36,536 nt of DNA from Planctomycetales bacterium. Lineage in GTDB: Bacteria; Planctomycetota; Planctomycetia; Isosphaerales; Isosphaeraceae. Position numbers and translations under genes: made by a program. Of the stretch, positions 35,159 to 36,536 are shown in pieces (within the stretch, counting starts at the first letter, position 1; each line of letters begins with the position of its first letter). The stretch covers positions 1 to 36,536 of the forward strand of contig DAIDHB010000205.1 of the NCBI GenBank assembly GCA_027452145.1. The letters run 5' to 3'. The notes beneath the pieces are model-generated. The model was not told the DNA's origin, made no database searches, and was given only the letters and a program-made list of their open reading frames with translations.

Positions 35159-35355
35159 GCGAGGCGCCGCCAGACCAGTTCGTCGGCACGGCGACGTCCG
35201 AGGCCCGTGATCGCGAGGCCGGCGACTTTCGTCCATTCGCCCGCCTGCCAGATCATCGGCCCAGGCCCACCGAGATGCGGCGCCGCGTCTCGGCGTGGCG
35301 CGCCTCCCGGTGGATCCGGCCGAAACTCAACGGGCGGGGTGTCGTCGACGATCAC
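34981..35355 (-). CDS. Possible GTG-started ORF running antisense into hicA
   Basis: This minus-strand frame starts at GTG 35355, overlapping the stop of the 55-residue gene (35352-35519) as GTGA, the pattern of translational coupling. The first 70 residues (to about 35150) look coding-like, with a segment WQAGEWTKVAGLAITGLGRR; the rest is the antisense of hicA and has no protein-like features. It may be a gene truncated when its 3' end was replaced, or a chance reading. I recognise no family. Confidence 0.25.
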   Translation of the reverse strand: MIVDDTPPVEFRPDPPGGAPRRDAAPHLGGPGPMIWQAGEWTKVAGLAITGLGRRRADELVWRRLAQARSLQGSGISRSRQILRASGSGISVCRGTADRLPLIGLPHHECRRPSRTRPHPCRVR

Positions 35356-35519
35356 CCGCCGTTCTTACCCCAGAGGGTCGTGCGCAGCCGCACGCCGGCG
35401 GACGGCGTTGACTCGGCTTCCGCGTCGAGCATCCCCTCGTGGAACCAGCGTGTCCAGCCGCGCGGACGACGACGCTCGCGACGGACACCGTAGATCTTCC
35501 GACGCTGCTTGGAGCTCAT
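35352..35519 (-). CDS. Small highly basic hypothetical protein
   Basis: A 55-residue protein starting MSSKQRRKIYGVRRERRRPRG, with 13 Arg and 4 Lys and no membrane segment. A textbook AAGGAGG lies about 5 nt before the ATG, the best Shine-Dalgarno of the region, so I take it as real. The Arg-rich N-terminus suggests nucleic acid binding, but this is only composition. I do not recognise it. A GTG-started frame overlaps its stop on the same strand. Confidence 0.55.
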   Translation of the reverse strand: MSSKQRRKIYGVRRERRRPRGWTRWFHEGMLDAEAESTPSAGVRLRTTLWGKNGG

Positions 35520-35789
35520 GCTTGCCTCCTTGGGGAAAGGGGCCAGACAGGATCGGGCTTTCCGAACAGTTCTCACCCAAAGCAACTGGAATACCGAAGC
35601 GTCGAATCTCGCCGGTGACTCGCACCGATTTCGGCTGATGGGTCGCGCAAGCCCTTGACCCAGAAAGAGAACGGATGACATCCGGGATTCGTGACAATCC
35701 GCCAGGGCATGCCGATATCTGTCGTCCCTGGGTGATCCTTACAAGCCCGATTTGTCAGCATGACCGCGCCGGAGGCGGGCAGTCGTGGA
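35520..35789. other. Lower-GC intergenic stretch
   Basis: No gene is supported. Base composition is clearly less GC-rich than the neighbours. A short dyad (CCAGGG ... CCCTGG, about 35702-35732) is present. The 5' end holds the leader of the 55-residue gene. Confidence 0.4.
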
Positions 35790-36131
35790 TCAGGTGGCTG
35801 ATGGGGCCACGCTGTGGCGGCCGGCGCGCCAGCGTTGGCAAAGGTCACGCGCCGCCTCGGGCCAGTCGGGGAACGTGAAGGCGAATCCCGACTCGAGCAG
35901 CCGGCCGGGGACGACGCGGCGGCTCTTGAGCACCAGGTCACTCTCGGTGCCGAGCAACCTGGCACCAATCTCCAGCATCCAGCGCGTGGCGGGCAGGCCG
36001 ATCGGCATCGCCCACGCCCGCCTCAGTGCACCCAGGAATTCGGCGTAGGGCAGGGGCCCCGGTGCCGCCAGGTTGACGGGTCCGGCCAGGTGGTTGCGGT
36101 CGATCAGCCAGCGGACGGCGCGGATAAACTC
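35790..36131 (-). pseudogene. 3' remnant of a TIGR01777-type epimerase gene
   Basis: A minus-strand frame reads FIRAVRWLIDRNHLAGPVNL, then APGPLPYAEFLGALRRAW and SRRVVPGRLLESGFAFTFPD. This matches the C-terminal third of TIGR01777 family NAD(P)-dependent epimerases (YfcH type; the DUF1731 end reads QRVxPxRLLExGFxFxxP). The similarity stops at about 36131, exactly where the palindromic repeat cluster begins. The N-terminal Rossmann part with its glycine motif is not seen up to the window end. The gene is either broken by the repeats or its front part lies beyond the right edge. Confidence 0.7.
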
Positions 36132-36446
36132 CAGGCGGAGAGCCCGCCTCGCAAGCCCACGAAGTGGGCGTCAGGACGTAGCCGGGGGGCGTCAGCCCCC
36201 CGGACCGAGCCGCCATGCGAAACCTCATTTCCGGGATATTTGTGTCACCCTCCCGGCCGTGACCCCGCCACGCGGGGTCACGGCCGGGAGGGTCGGTCGC
36301 GACGATTCGGTGAGTGGCGCTGCGGCCCGAGCCCGGGGGGCTGACGCCCCCCGGCTACGTCCGGTCGCCCCCTGACGCGGGCTCGCAACTTCGGTCAGTG
36401 GCGCGTCGGTCCGAGCTCGGGGGGCTGACGCCCCCCGGCTACGTCC
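36132..36446. repeat. Palindromic repeat cluster, family 4
   Basis: Three copies of a GC-rich palindrome (core GGGGGGCTGACGCCCCCC followed by GGCTACGTCC) lie at 36174-36203 (inverted), 36333-36362 and 36418-36446. Copies two and three belong to units offset by 84 bp that both begin CGGTSAGTGGCGC. A small CCCACGAAGTGGG hairpin lies at 36157-36169. Confidence 0.8.
36247..36293. repeat. Perfect 22-bp hairpin
   Basis: Arms 36247-36268 and 36272-36293 are perfect reverse complements (built on CCTCCCGGCCGTGACCCC) with a 3-nt CAC loop. No T-run follows, so it is not an ordinary intrinsic terminator. It sits between the family 4 copies. Confidence 0.85.
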
Positions 36447-36536
36447 GATCGCCCCCTGACGGGGGCTCGGAGCCCTGTCGGTACAGACTCCTGGCCGGCC
36501 CGGCCCGGCCCCTCCGTGATCCACCCATCTGCAATG

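Noticed and set aside
35573..35968. A 131-codon minus-strand frame over the lower-GC stretch
   Set aside because: It overlaps the epimerase remnant in another frame and has no ribosome binding site or recognised domain.
36132..36446. Repeat cluster as a CRISPR array
   Set aside because: The repeats are in mixed orientation with unequal spacing, are palindromic and GC-rich, and no cas genes are near.

Overview
The window looks like chromosomal DNA of a planctomycete, probably of the Isosphaeraceae type. The GC content is very high. Gene families typical of that phylum dominate: PSD1 cytochrome/DUF1549/DUF1553 proteins, DUF1501, DUF1552, DUF1592, TIGR03067 and planctomycete-style membrane-anchored vWA proteins. 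These calls rest on reading motifs in the translations; no database search was possible.

Layout. 1-427: no gene, but a perfect 28-bp inverted-repeat (REPIN-like) element. 428-4894 (minus): two tandem paralogous membrane-anchored vWA proteins. 5260-5484 (plus): a small acidic protein. 5638-7515 (minus): a secreted M28 peptidase with a PDZ domain and a decapeptide-repeat insert. 7778-8266 (plus): a secreted TIGR03067-type protein. 8478-10157 (minus): a fusion of a degenerate metallo-beta-lactamase fold with a ThuA-like domain. 10293-15470 (minus): a giant 1725-residue PSD1 protein with WD40 repeats and three heme-type motifs. 15965-17116 (minus): an Rpn/DUF4351 nuclease-like gene whose 3' end is tandemly duplicated, then a DUF1508 protein at 17297-17503. 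17859-22417 (plus): a probable operon of DUF1552, DUF1592 multi-heme protein and a secreted HMA-domain protein. 22722-25029 (minus): a compact SMP-30 / cupin / MBL-hydrolase cluster. 25056-26078: a gene graveyard with a decayed arylsulfatase, an unidentified frameshifted gene and the 3' end of a Tn3-family transposase. 26324-27436 (plus): an NHL-repeat propeller protein. 27448-30423 (minus): a FAD/Fe-S 2-hydroxyacid dehydrogenase. 30611-34623 (plus): a classic PSD1 + DUF1501 pair. 34749-35158: a HicB/HicA toxin-antitoxin pair. 35352-35519 (minus): a very basic small protein. 35790-36131 (minus): the 3' remnant of a TIGR01777-type epimerase cut by a palindromic repeat cluster that runs almost to the end of the window.

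How the genes fit together. Three loci (10293-15470, 17859-22417, 30611-34623) encode exported c-type-cytochrome-like proteins, two of them with Tat-signal partners. In planctomycetes such sets are thought to act together outside the cytoplasm, but their substrates are not established. The minus-strand SMP-30/cupin/MBL cluster and the FAD/Fe-S dehydrogenase suggest metabolism of small organic acids or lactones. No tRNA, rRNA, CRISPR array or complete mobile element was seen. The strongest unexplained signals are several unrelated families of paired palindromic repeats, the duplicated nuclease C-terminus, the MBL-ThuA fusion with a repeat in its 5' coding region, and the graveyard beside the Tn3 remnant.
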